Part shown: positions 45,889-55,237 of the stretch, in pieces | Layout: each line of letters begins with the position of its first letter | How positions within the stretch are numbered: the stretch's first letter is position 1 | NCBI GenBank assembly: GCA_964351985.1 | Contig: CAYGPR010000021.1 | Coordinates: 3,646 to 67,645 of the forward strand | DNA length: 64,000 nucleotides | Direction of reading: 5' to 3' | Source of the DNA: Meishania sp964351985 | GTDB taxonomy: Bacteria; Bacteroidota; Bacteroidia; Flavobacteriales; Flavobacteriaceae | The notes under the pieces: model-generated | Databases searched by the model: none | Told to the model about the DNA's origin: nothing | The model's input: only the letters and a program-made list of their open reading frames with translations | Program-made: the position numbers and the translations under genes

Positions 45889-47115
45889 TTATGCCCGAAG
45901 ATTCTTAATTCTTTGGATAAGCGGAGGGTGTGAATAATGCATGATCACATAAGCAGGATGGGGGGTAAGGTTGCTCAGGCTATTCTTGGAAAGTTTTTTT
46001 AAGGAGGTAATCAAGGGTTCGGCACCGAACGTATTCTTGGCATAATCATCGGCCTGATATTCAAATTTTCGAGAGAGGTAGTTCATTATCAAACCGGTCA
46101 ATTCGGAAATCGGACTGTACAGAATGCCAAAACCGATAAGTGCGGCATGAAAACTGGGTCGGGTCACCCCAATGGCTATTGAAATATTGGGATTGTTAAC
46201 AAATAAGGAAAGAATATATAAGGTCAAACCTGTAGTAACAAACGATGCAATTAAATTGAATATGATGTGTTTTCGTTTGTAGTGCCCAACTTCATGCGCC
46301 AAGACCGCCACAATTTCATCTTCATCAAGATCGTTAATCAGTGTATCATAAAGGGTCACCCGTTTTTCTTTCCCAAAACCTGAAAAATAGGCATTGGCCT
46401 TGGTAGAGCGTTTTGAACCATCGATGACGAAGATATTTTGAAGTTCAAAACCCACTTTTTTGGCGTAAGCTTCGATTTTACTCTTTAAACTTCCGGTTTC
46501 TAAAGGGGTCTGTTTGTTGAATAATGGCACAATTAAACGACTGTAGAAAAGGTTCATAAAAAGGATGAAAACAGTGATCACGCCCCATGCATAGACCCAA
46601 AAATTACTACCGGCCACTTGATAAAAAAGGATTATGGCAGCTAGAATTCCACCGCCCAATATTCCTGACATCAGCCATCCCTTCAACTTGTCGATAAAAA
46701 ATAGTTTTCTAGTTGTTTTATTGAACCCGAATTTTTCTTCGATGACAAAAGTGGAATAATATGAAAGGGGAGTGGTAATAATATCGCTACCGATTATGAT
46801 GATTCCGAAAAATAATAAGGCCATACCTATTGCATTGTCTGTAATCGACCTTACGATATTGTCGATCCATTCGAATCCGCCCAAAATCAAGAATCCTAAA
46901 GTCAATACTAGTGAAAAAACTGAGCTAACCAGACCGAACCGGTAGCGGGTCTTTTTATATGCTTGTGATTTCTGGTATTCTTGTAAGTCGAAGACATCGT
47001 TGAGTTCTTCGGGTACGGGATCCGCATAGCGTTTTGCATTAAGGTATTCTAGAAAAGTCTCCAACAAGAATTGGACTACGAGAATAGCAATAATGATATA
47101 GAAAAGAGTGCTCAT
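45889..47115 (-). CDS. M48 family membrane metallopeptidase (Ste24-like)
   Basis: 408 residues with about seven membrane helices. The zinc motif HEVGH is at 274-278 in 'VLAHEVGHYKRKH', with the third ligand Glu in 'SRKFEYQADDYAK'. The helix pattern and size are those of CAAX-processing/Ste24 proteases, which act on membrane proteins or misfolded ones at the inner membrane. Single gene, 202 bases from the rel/spoT start. Confidence 0.9.
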   Translation of the reverse strand: MSTLFYIIIAILVVQFLLETFLEYLNAKRYADPVPEELNDVFDLQEYQKSQAYKKTRYRFGLVSSVFSLVLTLGFLILGGFEWIDNIVRSITDNAIGMALLFFGIIIIGSDIITTPLSYYSTFVIEEKFGFNKTTRKLFFIDKLKGWLMSGILGGGILAAIILFYQVAGSNFWVYAWGVITVFILFMNLFYSRLIVPLFNKQTPLETGSLKSKIEAYAKKVGFELQNIFVIDGSKRSTKANAYFSGFGKEKRVTLYDTLINDLDEDEIVAVLAHEVGHYKRKHIIFNLIASFVTTGLTLYILSLFVNNPNISIAIGVTRPSFHAALIGFGILYSPISELTGLIMNYLSRKFEYQADDYAKNTFGAEPLITSLKKLSKNSLSNLTPHPAYVIMHYSHPPLIQRIKNLRA

Positions 47116-47175
47116 ATCTGGTCTGGTGTATGAAGATTATTGTAGTGCTTCAATATTGTCTCTGACTACTGAACG

Positions 47176-47985
47176 CTACATTCCCCTTTGTCTTTTAGCC
47201 TCAAAGATAAGTATTGCGGCCGATACCGATACGTTCATAGAATCAATTTCGCCCTGCATCGGAATAACAATATTTTGATCGGACCATTCGAGCCATTCTT
47301 CGCTGAGTCCGGTAGCTTCGGTACCTACCACGATGGCGGTAGGGTGTTTAAAATCAGTTTCGAGATAGTTTTTCGAGGCGGATAAGGCCGCACAATACAT
47401 CTTAATATTATTGGCTTTTAAAAAGGTGATCACTTCGGTTGTGCTTCCTGTGACAATTGTATTTGTAAAAACACAGCCTACACTCGAACGTATGATATTC
47501 GGATTGTACAAGTCCCCCTTGGGGTTAGCAATGATTACGGCATCCAAGTTCGCAGCATCTGCCGTACGCAATAGGGCACCGATGTTTCCTGGTTTTTCCG
47601 GGGCCTCGGCTACCAAGACCAGGGGGTTATTGTTTGCGAATGTGAGGTTTTCAAGAGCGTGTGGCTTTCCTTTGACGATGGCCAAAATTCCCTCGGTCGT
47701 TTCCCGGTATACTATTTTTTGATAGACTTCCTTGGATACAGAAATAATTTCAGGCAAGCATTTTGATTCGGGGAATAGTACAAGAACTTCTTCTTGGGAA
47801 ATAATATCCGAAAGAAAAAAAAGTGTTTCTATTTCATAGTTTCCTTTTATGGCCAATCGTAATTCGCGCTGCCCTTCCAGAACAAATAATCCTGACTTTT
47901 TCCGCTCCCGCGATTTTTCCCTTAAGGCCAGAACCTTTTTGACCAAAGGATTTTGAAGACTACTGATTTCCTTAATTTCGCGCAT
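47176..47985 (-). CDS. TrmH/SpoU family RNA 2'-O-methyltransferase
   Basis: 269 residues. An N-terminal substrate-binding part (about 5-105) is followed by a SPOUT knot fold: 'LVAEAPEKPGNIGALLRTAD', 'NPNIIRSSVGCVF', 'IVVGTEATGLSEEWLEW' and the 'IVIPMQGEIDSMNVSVSAAI' motif 3. It resembles RlmB-type rRNA methylases. The TACTTTTG box ends 5 bases before the ATG, predicting a leaderless mRNA. Confidence 0.9.
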   Translation of the reverse strand: MREIKEISSLQNPLVKKVLALREKSRERKKSGLFVLEGQRELRLAIKGNYEIETLFFLSDIISQEEVLVLFPESKCLPEIISVSKEVYQKIVYRETTEGILAIVKGKPHALENLTFANNNPLVLVAEAPEKPGNIGALLRTADAANLDAVIIANPKGDLYNPNIIRSSVGCVFTNTIVTGSTTEVITFLKANNIKMYCAALSASKNYLETDFKHPTAIVVGTEATGLSEEWLEWSDQNIVIPMQGEIDSMNVSVSAAILIFEAKRQRGM

Positions 47986-47990
47986 CGTTA

Positions 47991-47998
47991 CAAAAGTA
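47991..47998 (-). promoter_or_regulatory. -7 box TACTTTTG of the TrmH gene
   Basis: Ends 5 bases before the ATG at 47985, which would place the transcript start on or beside the start codon. Confidence 0.5.
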
Positions 47999-48042
47999 AT
48001 TTAATTGCGATTGCTTTGACAAAAGGAAAAAACTAAAAAGCT

Positions 48043-48834
48043 ATGATAAGATTATTGATTCTAACAATGGGCTTTTTGGCTTTCACGGGGTGTAAAGAAG
48101 TAAAAAAAGAAGTGGTACAACCAAAAATGGAGGAAGAAACGACTTCAAAGGAATTTCCTGAAACGATTTCCAAAATCTTTGAAGCTCATGGCGGAATTGA
48201 TGTCTATAAGACCAACCGCGTACTTTCTTTTGAAATTCCAAAAGAAGATATGACCGAGGCGCATCATATCGATTTAAGGACAAGAAACGAAAAGATAACT
48301 ATGGGCGATATTGCCATGGGGTTCGATGGTGCGGACTTTTGGCTGTTAGATGAGAAGGGCGAATACGATGGTGATCCGATTTTCTATCATAATTTGATGT
48401 TCTACTTTTATACGATGCCTTTCGTCTTGGGGGATGATGGAATACGATATGAAAAGACCGAAAGTCTTGCTTTTGAAGGAAAAAACTATCCGGGTATCAA
48501 AATAAGCTACGATTTGGGAATTGGCCTTTCGTCCAAAGATGAATATTTTGTGCATTACCATCCCGAAACGTTTCAGATGCAATGGCTGGGGTACACCGTG
48601 ACCTATCGCAGCGGTGAAAAATCGGATAATGTACGATGGATTCGATATAACGATTGGATGGAAGTCAACGGTTTGATACTGCCCAAATCTATCACTTGGC
48701 ACGCGAACGAAGGCAGAACGATCAAGAAAGCGAAGAATACGGTTTCTTTTGAAAATGTCACTTTGTCGAAAGCAAAAAAGCCCGATACTCTTTTTGCCAG
48801 GCCCGAAAATGCAAAAGTGGTCACAAAGGAATAG
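48043..48834 (+). CDS. DUF6503 family lipoprotein
   Basis: 263 residues with lipoprotein signal MIRLLILTMGFLAFTGC. The body carries the DUF6503 features: 'ISKIFEAHGGIDVYKTNRVL' near the N terminus, 'YFYTMPFVLGDDGIRYEK', 'DEYFVHYHPETFQMQWLGYT' and a C-terminal conserved region. The fold probably resembles LolA-type lipid-binding barrels; no function is known. It is divergent from the TrmH gene and lies 49 bases before moaD on the same strand. Confidence 0.78.
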   Translation: MIRLLILTMGFLAFTGCKEVKKEVVQPKMEEETTSKEFPETISKIFEAHGGIDVYKTNRVLSFEIPKEDMTEAHHIDLRTRNEKITMGDIAMGFDGADFWLLDEKGEYDGDPIFYHNLMFYFYTMPFVLGDDGIRYEKTESLAFEGKNYPGIKISYDLGIGLSSKDEYFVHYHPETFQMQWLGYTVTYRSGEKSDNVRWIRYNDWMEVNGLILPKSITWHANEGRTIKKAKNTVSFENVTLSKAKKPDTLFARPENAKVVTKE

Positions 48835-48883
48835 AAAATCCTCTTTTTTTTGAGTAAATTGAACTTTCAATTATTAAGAGCAG

Positions 48884-49126
48884 ATGGAATTATTGTTATT
48901 CGGAATCGCAAAGGATATCGTCGGCGAATCGGTCATCGACTTGTCGGATAAGGATAAGTTGCCAAAATCGGTCGCTGAGCTTAAGAAACTGTTGGCCGTC
49001 GATTATCCCGATTTTTCAAAACTTTCATCATTGGCCATCGCAGTAAATAGCGAATATGCCGGTGATGATGTCGTATTGAACAAGGATGATGAGATAGCGA
49101 TAATTCCCCCTGTAAGCGGCGGATAA
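48884..49126 (+). CDS. moaD: Molybdopterin synthase small subunit
   Basis: 80 residues of ubiquitin-like fold ending in Gly-Gly ('AIIPPVSGG'), which is thiocarboxylated to deliver sulfur. 'NSEYAGDDVVLNKDDEIAI' is typical. With MoaE it converts precursor Z to molybdopterin. It starts the plus-strand cofactor operon, sharing one base with the moaE start. Confidence 0.9.
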   Translation: MELLLFGIAKDIVGESVIDLSDKDKLPKSVAELKKLLAVDYPDFSKLSSLAIAVNSEYAGDDVVLNKDDEIAIIPPVSGG

Positions 49127-49545
49127 TGGAAGATATTGTTGTAGAAATAGTCGATAAAATTGATACTTCCCAAGTGTTCATGGGCCTGTCTCATGCACAT
49201 AGCGGCGGTATTTGTGTTTTTGTAGGAACTGTTCGTGAATTCACCCAAAATGAAGAAGTAGTTTCTTTGGAATTCGAAACCTACGAAAAAATGGCATTAA
49301 AGGAAATGAATAAGATTGCCTCGCATGCCGCAGCGAAATGGAATTTGAACAAAGTGATCATATGCCATGCGGTCGGTGCGAAACAAGTTGAGGAACCTGT
49401 TGTAATCGTAGGTGCTTCTTCAGCACATCGGGATGCTTGTTTCGAAGCCTGTCGATATCTTATCGATACCTTAAAAGCCACCGTTCCTATCTGGAAAAAA
49501 GAGATTTTTAAGAATAAAACGGTTTGGGTTTCGGCTCATCCTTAG
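49126..49545 (+). CDS. moaE: Molybdopterin synthase large subunit
   Basis: 139 residues. 'SGGICVFVGTVREFTQN', 'LEFETYEKMALKEMNKI' and 'ASSAHRDACFEACRYLIDTLK' with the active lysine region 'ATVPIWKKE' match MoaE, the catalytic half of molybdopterin synthase. Overlaps moaD by one base (TAATG). Cytoplasmic. Confidence 0.92.
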   Translation: MEDIVVEIVDKIDTSQVFMGLSHAHSGGICVFVGTVREFTQNEEVVSLEFETYEKMALKEMNKIASHAAAKWNLNKVIICHAVGAKQVEEPVVIVGASSAHRDACFEACRYLIDTLKATVPIWKKEIFKNKTVWVSAHP

Positions 49546-49583
49546 GCGCAGTATCTTCGTTGAATTTTCAGTATCTTTCATCA

Positions 49584-50057
49584 ATGACAAAGGAACTTTC
49601 ACAGATAGATGAGGCTGGCTATGCCTCGATGGTCGATGTATCTGACAAAAGCACATCCGTGAGAACGGCTAGGGCGTCGGGAAAAGTACTTTTTCCTTCG
49701 GATGTTTTTCACCAACTTGCAGCCGACGATTTCCTAGGAAAAAAGGGAAGTATCATTCAAACGGCAATAATCGCCGGAATCCAAGCTGTTAAAAAAACCG
49801 CTGAATTGATTCCTTTGTGCCATCAATTGAACCTTTCTAAAATACAGCTGGATATCGAACCGAGCGATAAAGCATTGCAAATCTCTTGCAGCGTAAAATG
49901 CAATGAAAGAACGGGAGTAGAAATGGAAGCCCTAACGGGAGTATCAGTCGCGGCCCTGACCATTTATGATATGTGCAAAGCCTTGAGCCATGACATCACA
50001 ATTTCAGAAATACAATTAGAACAAAAAACAGGAGGGAAGAATGACTTCAACCGCTAG
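49584..50057 (+). CDS. moaC: Cyclic pyranopterin monophosphate synthase
   Basis: 157 residues from MTKELSQIDEAGYASMVDVS. Landmarks: 'LIPLCHQLNLSKIQLDIEP' and 'RTGVEMEALTGVSVAALTIYDMCK', the conserved substrate-binding loop. It follows MoaA in making cyclic pyranopterin monophosphate. The mobA start overlaps its last 17 bases. Confidence 0.93.
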   Translation: MTKELSQIDEAGYASMVDVSDKSTSVRTARASGKVLFPSDVFHQLAADDFLGKKGSIIQTAIIAGIQAVKKTAELIPLCHQLNLSKIQLDIEPSDKALQISCSVKCNERTGVEMEALTGVSVAALTIYDMCKALSHDITISEIQLEQKTGGKNDFNR

Positions 50058-50637
50058 ACTATACGGACTGGTTTTATCCGGAGGAAAAAGCACCCGAATG
50101 GGTACGGATAAGGGATTGATAGAATACCACGGAGTCCCGCAACGCGAATATTTATATGATTTGTTGAGCGAGGTGTGCGAAGAAACGTTTATTAGTTTAC
50201 GCGAAGAGCAGCAAGCCGAACTACCATCTAGAATGCAAACTATTGTTGATCTGAACGAATTCAAAGGCCCCTACAACGGACTTTTATCCGCCCATAAAAA
50301 GTACCCTGATGTAGCCTGGTTGGTTCTTGCTTGTGACCTTCCCCTGATGGATTTGGAAGCATTAAAGGAATTGATTGCTGCACGAAACCCAAAACGGGAA
50401 GCAACGGCATTTGCCTTAGAGGAAAACCCACTTCCCGAACCTCTTTGTGCCATTTGGGAGCCGCATGCTTTAGAAAATTCAGTTATTTACTTAGAAAAAG
50501 GTAATGGTACTTGTCCAAGAAAATATTTGATCAATCACGATACGGAGTTGGTTTTTCCGAGCCATGAGAATGTTTTGCTGAACGCTAATTCTGAAGAGGA
50601 ATATAAAGAGGCATTGAAGAAGTTGGCCGAGGTATGA
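50041..50637 (+). CDS. mobA: Molybdenum cofactor nucleotidyltransferase
   Basis: 198 residues of Rossmann-like nucleotidyltransferase: 'LVLSGGKSTRMGTDKGLI' (phosphate loop), 'WLVLACDLPLMDLEALKEL' and 'PLPEPLCAIWEPHA'. MobA attaches GMP (or CMP) to molybdopterin. Form I CO dehydrogenase uses the cytosine dinucleotide, and MocA-type enzymes are closely related, so the nucleotide specificity is open. Stop overlaps the next ATG as ATGA. Confidence 0.87.
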   Translation: MTSTARLYGLVLSGGKSTRMGTDKGLIEYHGVPQREYLYDLLSEVCEETFISLREEQQAELPSRMQTIVDLNEFKGPYNGLLSAHKKYPDVAWLVLACDLPLMDLEALKELIAARNPKREATAFALEENPLPEPLCAIWEPHALENSVIYLEKGNGTCPRKYLINHDTELVFPSHENVLLNANSEEEYKEALKKLAEV

Positions 50638-51701
50638 AACTTAAGCGCTACAACAGACAGACCATATTAAAAGGTTTCGGCCTAGAAGGACAGCAAAAAC
50701 TCGCCGACGCCAAAGTTCTTGTCATTGGGGCCGGAGGTCTTGGCGTACCCGTTTTGACCTATCTTAATGCCATGGGCATTGGTAAAATTGGAGTGGTTGA
50801 TAATGATGTAGTTTCATTAACCAATCTACACCGTCAGGTTTTATATTCAGAAGCAGAGGTTGGGCAACCGAAAGTTTCAGTAGCCGTTCATAAACTAAAG
50901 ACCCAAAATTCAGATACTGAACTTGTTGGACATGAGACTTTTCTATCCGTTGAAAATGCGCTGGAAATTATTGCGGGATATGACGTTGTGGTAGATGCCT
51001 CCGACAATTTTCCGACTCGCTATTTGGTGAACGATGCTTGTATAATCTTGAACAAACCTTTCGTTTATGGTGCCTTGCACGGCTATGAAGGTCAGTTAAG
51101 TGTATTTAATTTTCAAGGGGGCCCCACATATAGGTGTCTTTTTTCTACGATGCCCGAGGAAGATGAAGTACCCAATTGCAATGAACATGGGGTATTAGGA
51201 ATCATTCCTGGAATTATTGGAAATCTGCAAGCTTTGGAAACCATAAAAGTTATTACTGGAATAGGCGAAGTACTTTCCGGAAAATTGCTATTGTTCAACG
51301 GACTCGACCAATCTCAGCAAAAAATCAAATTCAAACTAAAGCCAGAGAATTTGAAAATTGACGAATTGCGTGAGTTTTATGAATGGAATGATCCCTGCAA
51401 AATTATTCCCACGGTTTCGGCTGACGAACTACAAAAACTCTTGGCCGAAAAAGCGCAGGTCGTCGATGTTCGAACAAAAGAAGAATTTCAGAATTACCAC
51501 CTACCCAATTCTATTCATATTCCTTTAAATGAACTAGAAGCTGATTCAGGCAAAATCGACTTTTCCATTCCAGTATATTTATTGTGCCAATCAGGACAGC
51601 GAAGCGAAACAGCTTTGCGACAACTGCAAAAAAAACATTCGGAGAGTACACTTTTTAGTATTTTAGGTGGTCTAAACCAGTATTTGGCCGCATGCTCCTG
51701 A
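50634..51701 (+). CDS. moeB: ThiF/MoeB-type adenylyltransferase fused to rhodanese
   Basis: 355 residues. The N-terminal ThiF domain (about 1-240; 'VLVIGAGGLGVPVLTYLNAM', 'DASDNFPTRYLVNDAC') activates the C-terminal glycine of MoaD. The C-terminal rhodanese domain (about 255-355) has its catalytic cysteine at 318 ('LCQSGQRSETAL') to supply sulfur. The Zn-binding CxxC pairs of E. coli MoeB are not seen. Fusion of activation and sulfur transfer is known in other bacteria. Confidence 0.88.
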   Translation: MKLKRYNRQTILKGFGLEGQQKLADAKVLVIGAGGLGVPVLTYLNAMGIGKIGVVDNDVVSLTNLHRQVLYSEAEVGQPKVSVAVHKLKTQNSDTELVGHETFLSVENALEIIAGYDVVVDASDNFPTRYLVNDACIILNKPFVYGALHGYEGQLSVFNFQGGPTYRCLFSTMPEEDEVPNCNEHGVLGIIPGIIGNLQALETIKVITGIGEVLSGKLLLFNGLDQSQQKIKFKLKPENLKIDELREFYEWNDPCKIIPTVSADELQKLLAEKAQVVDVRTKEEFQNYHLPNSIHIPLNELEADSGKIDFSIPVYLLCQSGQRSETALRQLQKKHSESTLFSILGGLNQYLAACS

Positions 51702-52471
51702 CGTTTCCCGAACTCTTATTGTTAATGCTTGGCTTTTTTGTGATCGCCACGCTCTATTCTTCAGTAGGCTTTGGGGGCGGATCTAGCTATTTGGCTTTAT
51801 TGACCTTGTTTTTCGCCAGTTTTTTTGCGGTTCGCAGTATGGGTCTGATCTGTAATTTGGTCGTGGTATCCGGAAGCAGTTACCTGTACTTTAAAAACGG
51901 TCATCTCGATTTTAAGAAGTTCCTACCGTTCATCATTACCAGTATTCCCATGGCATTTATCGGTGCTACCTTTAGATTGAAAGAAAACATATTTTTTATT
52001 CTCCTCGGAACCGCTTTGATTATTTCGGCCTTGACGTTGTTGTACCAAACTTTCGTTGCCCAAAATTCAGGAGAAGTAAGTGAAAACTATCCATCATATA
52101 TGACCTATATCTTAGGTGGTGCAATCGGATTGCTTTCAGGACTTGTCGGTATTGGTGGAGGAATTTTTCTGGCGCCCGTTCTCAATCATATGCGATGGGA
52201 TAGATCGGTTAAAATTGCGGCTTTGGCCAGCTTCTTTATTTTGGTCAATTCCGCTTCGAGTATTGGTGGATACATCAGCAATGGCACCTTCGAGTTACCT
52301 TGGCGTGAAGCCATTGGTTTGATGGTAGCGGTCTTTATTGGGGGTCAATTGGGCATTCGTATCAGTCTAAGTAAATTTACTGGAAAAAGTATCAAAATGA
52401 TTACTGCAATCTTGGTGCTGTTCGTGGGTCTAAGAGTTTTATTGACCAATGGCTTGGAAATCGAATTTTAG
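51692..52471 (+). CDS. TauE/SafE family membrane anion transporter
   Basis: 259 residues with about eight membrane segments. Two family repeats are visible: 'SSVGFGGGSSYLALLTLFF' and 'VGIGGGIFLAPVLNHMRWD'. TauE/SafE proteins move sulfite, sulfoacetate or related anions; in this operon it could handle molybdate or a sulfur compound, which is inference. No ModABC transporter lies in the window. It overlaps moeB by 10 bases. Confidence 0.82.
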   Translation: MLLTFPELLLLMLGFFVIATLYSSVGFGGGSSYLALLTLFFASFFAVRSMGLICNLVVVSGSSYLYFKNGHLDFKKFLPFIITSIPMAFIGATFRLKENIFFILLGTALIISALTLLYQTFVAQNSGEVSENYPSYMTYILGGAIGLLSGLVGIGGGIFLAPVLNHMRWDRSVKIAALASFFILVNSASSIGGYISNGTFELPWREAIGLMVAVFIGGQLGIRISLSKFTGKSIKMITAILVLFVGLRVLLTNGLEIEF

Positions 52472-52938
52472 CCCGGGGTACTCCTACCGGTCTTTTTATA
52501 ACCCCCAAACCGAATGAACCGATAGAAATACTTGAAGTTGCCATTGTACCAAATCGCAAAGATAAAGGCAATATAGATAACCCAATCGGGCATCAAAAGT
52601 GCTAATCCATAATAGGTTTTCAAAACTAAAAAGGTTAAGGCAATTCCTGCAATTGCCAAAGCGATAACAGTGCGTTTATCCTTTCGATTCAGCAAAATCA
52701 TGGTGATAATCAAGAGTCCCATTACCGGTTTTGTATGCAGTAGTACGGGTACTAGAGTCGTGTATTCAATATCAAAAAAGAGCACCATGGCACTCATATA
52801 TGCCGTCATACAAAGTGGGCATTTGGGAATAAGAATCAATAAAATGGTAGAAAGAAAAGACATGGAGCCATTGGCTGCTTCCACTTTTTTGGGAATGTGT
52901 GACTTGTTTTTACAACAACCTGTCTTTGTGATTTCCAT
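52468..52938 (-). CDS. Small Cys-rich membrane protein, MerC-like layout
   Basis: 156 residues with an N-terminal 'KTGCCKNK' and four membrane segments; the first carries 'LIPKCPLCMTAYMSAMVL', a CPLC pair as in metal- or thiol-binding membrane proteins. It follows moeA on the minus strand by 9 bases and converges on the TauE gene. Possibly linked to metal or sulfur handling; function unknown. Confidence 0.55.
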   Translation of the reverse strand: MEITKTGCCKNKSHIPKKVEAANGSMSFLSTILLILIPKCPLCMTAYMSAMVLFFDIEYTTLVPVLLHTKPVMGLLIITMILLNRKDKRTVIALAIAGIALTFLVLKTYYGLALLMPDWVIYIAFIFAIWYNGNFKYFYRFIRFGGYKKTGRSTPG

Positions 52939-52947
52939 AGCAAGAAA

Positions 52948-54162
52948 TTACCATTTCTTTCGGTAAGGTACAAAAGGATAAACCTCATTCGCAAAAAATT
53001 GGCTCTTATTTTGAGGTAAAACTAAGAATCCGTCCGTTTTTATGAGATTCGCGAAATCTCCTGAACCATTGCCTGCAATGGGATCCGCCACTAGGCTACC
53101 ATCTTCACGACTTTCCAAAGCCGCTTCTAAAAAATATACTAGATTGGGATTGAACTGCACATCTTTCTTTAGCTGCACATACAAGGTTTCGGGTTCTATA
53201 TTCAAAGATTTCTTTAACCAATACTGTAAGTACATATACACACAAACAAAAGAGGAAACGGGATTTCCTGGAAGGGCGAAAATCTTTCTTCCGGTATCAT
53301 TTGTTCCGAACCAAAAAGGTTTTCCAGGGCGTTGTTGGATTTTATGGAAATGTTTTTTGACCTTCAGCACCTCGAGTACATCGGGTAGGTAATCGAACTT
53401 CCCTTTTGAGACACCTCCTGTAAAAACCAATAGTTTATAATCCTTTAGTAGTTGGGCTATAATGGCAAGCATTTTTTCTTTATCATCAGGCAGATGTTCC
53501 AATTCTGCTTCCAATCCCCATTCATTCAATGAATTTTTAATGCCGTAAATATTCGAACGACGAATTTGGTGTAATTCAGGTGTTTCGGAAACGGGTACGA
53601 GTTCGTCTCCCGTCGAGATAATAACAGCTTTTGGCAATTGCACCACTTTCAATTCCGCTTTCCCGACTGCCGCTGCAATATTGATTTCTGCACTCGACAA
53701 CTGTTTCCCTTTTGTTACAATGCAAGTTCCTTGTGCGATGTCTATTCCCTTGAAATGCACGTTTTGTTTGTGGTTCAGTGTATCCAAATTTATTGTGGCT
53801 ACACCATTTTCAATCTGCAAATCCTCATAACGAATAACGGTATCGACTCCGTTAGGCATGATGGCACCTGTCATTACTTCAATACAGTTTTGTGTATTTT
53901 CTAATGTCTTTTGTGAAGTGCCCGCCGGAGCAACGGTTTCAATTTTGAAATTACGTTGTCCTTTTTCAAAGACTGAGAAATCAATGGCAATACCATCCAT
54001 GGTTACGCGGTCGAAAGGAGGGAAGTCTCTATCGGCCGACAAATCTTCCGCCAAATAGGCGCCGACGCATTGCTCCAAGGGTTTCGAAACTATGGGAAAA
54101 TCACCCGTATGTTCCGCTAAAATGGAAAGGGCTTGCTCGTACGGAATGAAAGTATTGTCCAT
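52948..54162 (-). CDS. moeA: Molybdopterin molybdotransferase
   Basis: 404 residues from MDNTFIPYEQALSILAEHTG. 'DFPPFDRVTMDGIAIDFSVF' (substrate loop), 'VMTGAIMPNGVDTVI', 'VIISTGDELVP' and the C-terminal 'FALPGNPVSSFVCVYMY' match MoeA, which inserts molybdate into the adenylated cofactor. It starts 1 base after moaA ends. Confidence 0.92.
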   Translation of the reverse strand: MDNTFIPYEQALSILAEHTGDFPIVSKPLEQCVGAYLAEDLSADRDFPPFDRVTMDGIAIDFSVFEKGQRNFKIETVAPAGTSQKTLENTQNCIEVMTGAIMPNGVDTVIRYEDLQIENGVATINLDTLNHKQNVHFKGIDIAQGTCIVTKGKQLSSAEINIAAAVGKAELKVVQLPKAVIISTGDELVPVSETPELHQIRRSNIYGIKNSLNEWGLEAELEHLPDDKEKMLAIIAQLLKDYKLLVFTGGVSKGKFDYLPDVLEVLKVKKHFHKIQQRPGKPFWFGTNDTGRKIFALPGNPVSSFVCVYMYLQYWLKKSLNIEPETLYVQLKKDVQFNPNLVYFLEAALESREDGSLVADPIAGNGSGDFANLIKTDGFLVLPQNKSQFFANEVYPFVPYRKKW

Positions 54163-54163
54163 T

Positions 54164-55147
54164 TTATCCACCGATAACACTCATGCTGTCCATCACGTTT
54201 GACGTTTTCTTATGCGTTTTTTCAGCTACGAATCCGTCTTTGGGTTTTAGTTTTATAAGCTCTTGGAATTTTAATCCGAGTGCTTTATCGGAAACTCCAG
54301 AACGCATATAATCCCTGATATTAAAGACACCACCGTCGTAGAGACAGGTCTTGATTTCGCCTTTTGACGAAATGCGAAGTCGATTGCACGTATTACAGAA
54401 TGTTCTGGAAAAAGCAGCGATGACACCAATGTTTCCTTTGTATTCGGGCACTTGATACAGGGTTGCTGTATCGCCGTGTTTGCCTTTTAGTTCGTTGAGG
54501 TTAGGATACGCTTCCTTCAAATCGCGAAGAATGTTTTTCGCACTATACATTTTGGTATTTTCCTTGTATCCACCGTTGAATGGCATTTCTTCTATAAAAC
54601 GGACATCCACTTGATGGTCTTTTGCCAATTCTGCCAAGGGAACAATATCTTGGGTATTGATCCCATGCATAATAACTGCATTTAGTTTGACCTTAAAATC
54701 GTTTTCCAGCAACATATGAAAGGTCTGAATCACCTTTTCATAATCATCCCTACGTGTAATTTTATGAAAACGCTCACGGTCTAACGAATCGATGCTAAGG
54801 TTGATTTGAGTAATGCCCAATTCCTTCAATTTTGGAATATGCCTTTGCAATAAGGTGCCGTTCGAAGTTATATGAATGGATTTATAATCATTTAATCTGA
54901 CTGTATTTTCCAACAGTTTTATAAAATCTTTTCGCAAAAAAGGCTCGCCACCGGTAAACCTGACCTTCTGAAATCCGAGATTTCCCAATACCTGAAGTAA
55001 ACGTGTAATCTCTTCATAGCTAAGCAAATGTGCTTTAGGTTCATACGGAATGCCCTCCTCGGGCATACAATAAAAGCATCTAAGATTACAACGGTCGGTT
55101 ACCGCAATACGCACATAATCTATGGTTCTGTCGAATGAATCCTTCAT
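54164..55147 (-). CDS. moaA: GTP 3',8-cyclase (radical SAM)
   Basis: 327 residues. N-terminal radical-SAM cysteines Cys20, Cys24 and Cys27 ('TDRCNLRCFYCMPEEG'), the TIM barrel 'FTGGEPFLRKD', the C-terminal cluster cysteines in 'FCNTCNRLRISSKGEIKTC' and the C-terminal Gly-Gly needed for activity. It begins cofactor synthesis from GTP. Divergent from the XdhC gene; moeA follows. Confidence 0.95.
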   Translation of the reverse strand: MKDSFDRTIDYVRIAVTDRCNLRCFYCMPEEGIPYEPKAHLLSYEEITRLLQVLGNLGFQKVRFTGGEPFLRKDFIKLLENTVRLNDYKSIHITSNGTLLQRHIPKLKELGITQINLSIDSLDRERFHKITRRDDYEKVIQTFHMLLENDFKVKLNAVIMHGINTQDIVPLAELAKDHQVDVRFIEEMPFNGGYKENTKMYSAKNILRDLKEAYPNLNELKGKHGDTATLYQVPEYKGNIGVIAAFSRTFCNTCNRLRISSKGEIKTCLYDGGVFNIRDYMRSGVSDKALGLKFQELIKLKPKDGFVAEKTHKKTSNVMDSMSVIGG

Positions 55148-55181
55148 GATTTAAATCAGTGATAAGAAGATTCAAGATAGC

Positions 55182-55189
55182 TATTTTTG
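55182..55189 (+). promoter_or_regulatory. -7 box TATTTTTG before xdhC
   Basis: Located 48 bases before the ATG at 55238; a TTG that overlaps the box (55187) was rejected as a start. Confidence 0.55.
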
Positions 55190-55237
55190 GATATATTAGA
55201 GGGCATAATTAAGAAAGAAATAAGAACTGCTACGGAA

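Noticed and set aside
55187..55237. Upstream TTG start of the XdhC gene
   Set aside because: It overlaps the -7 promoter box; the ATG at 55238 gives the normal N terminus.
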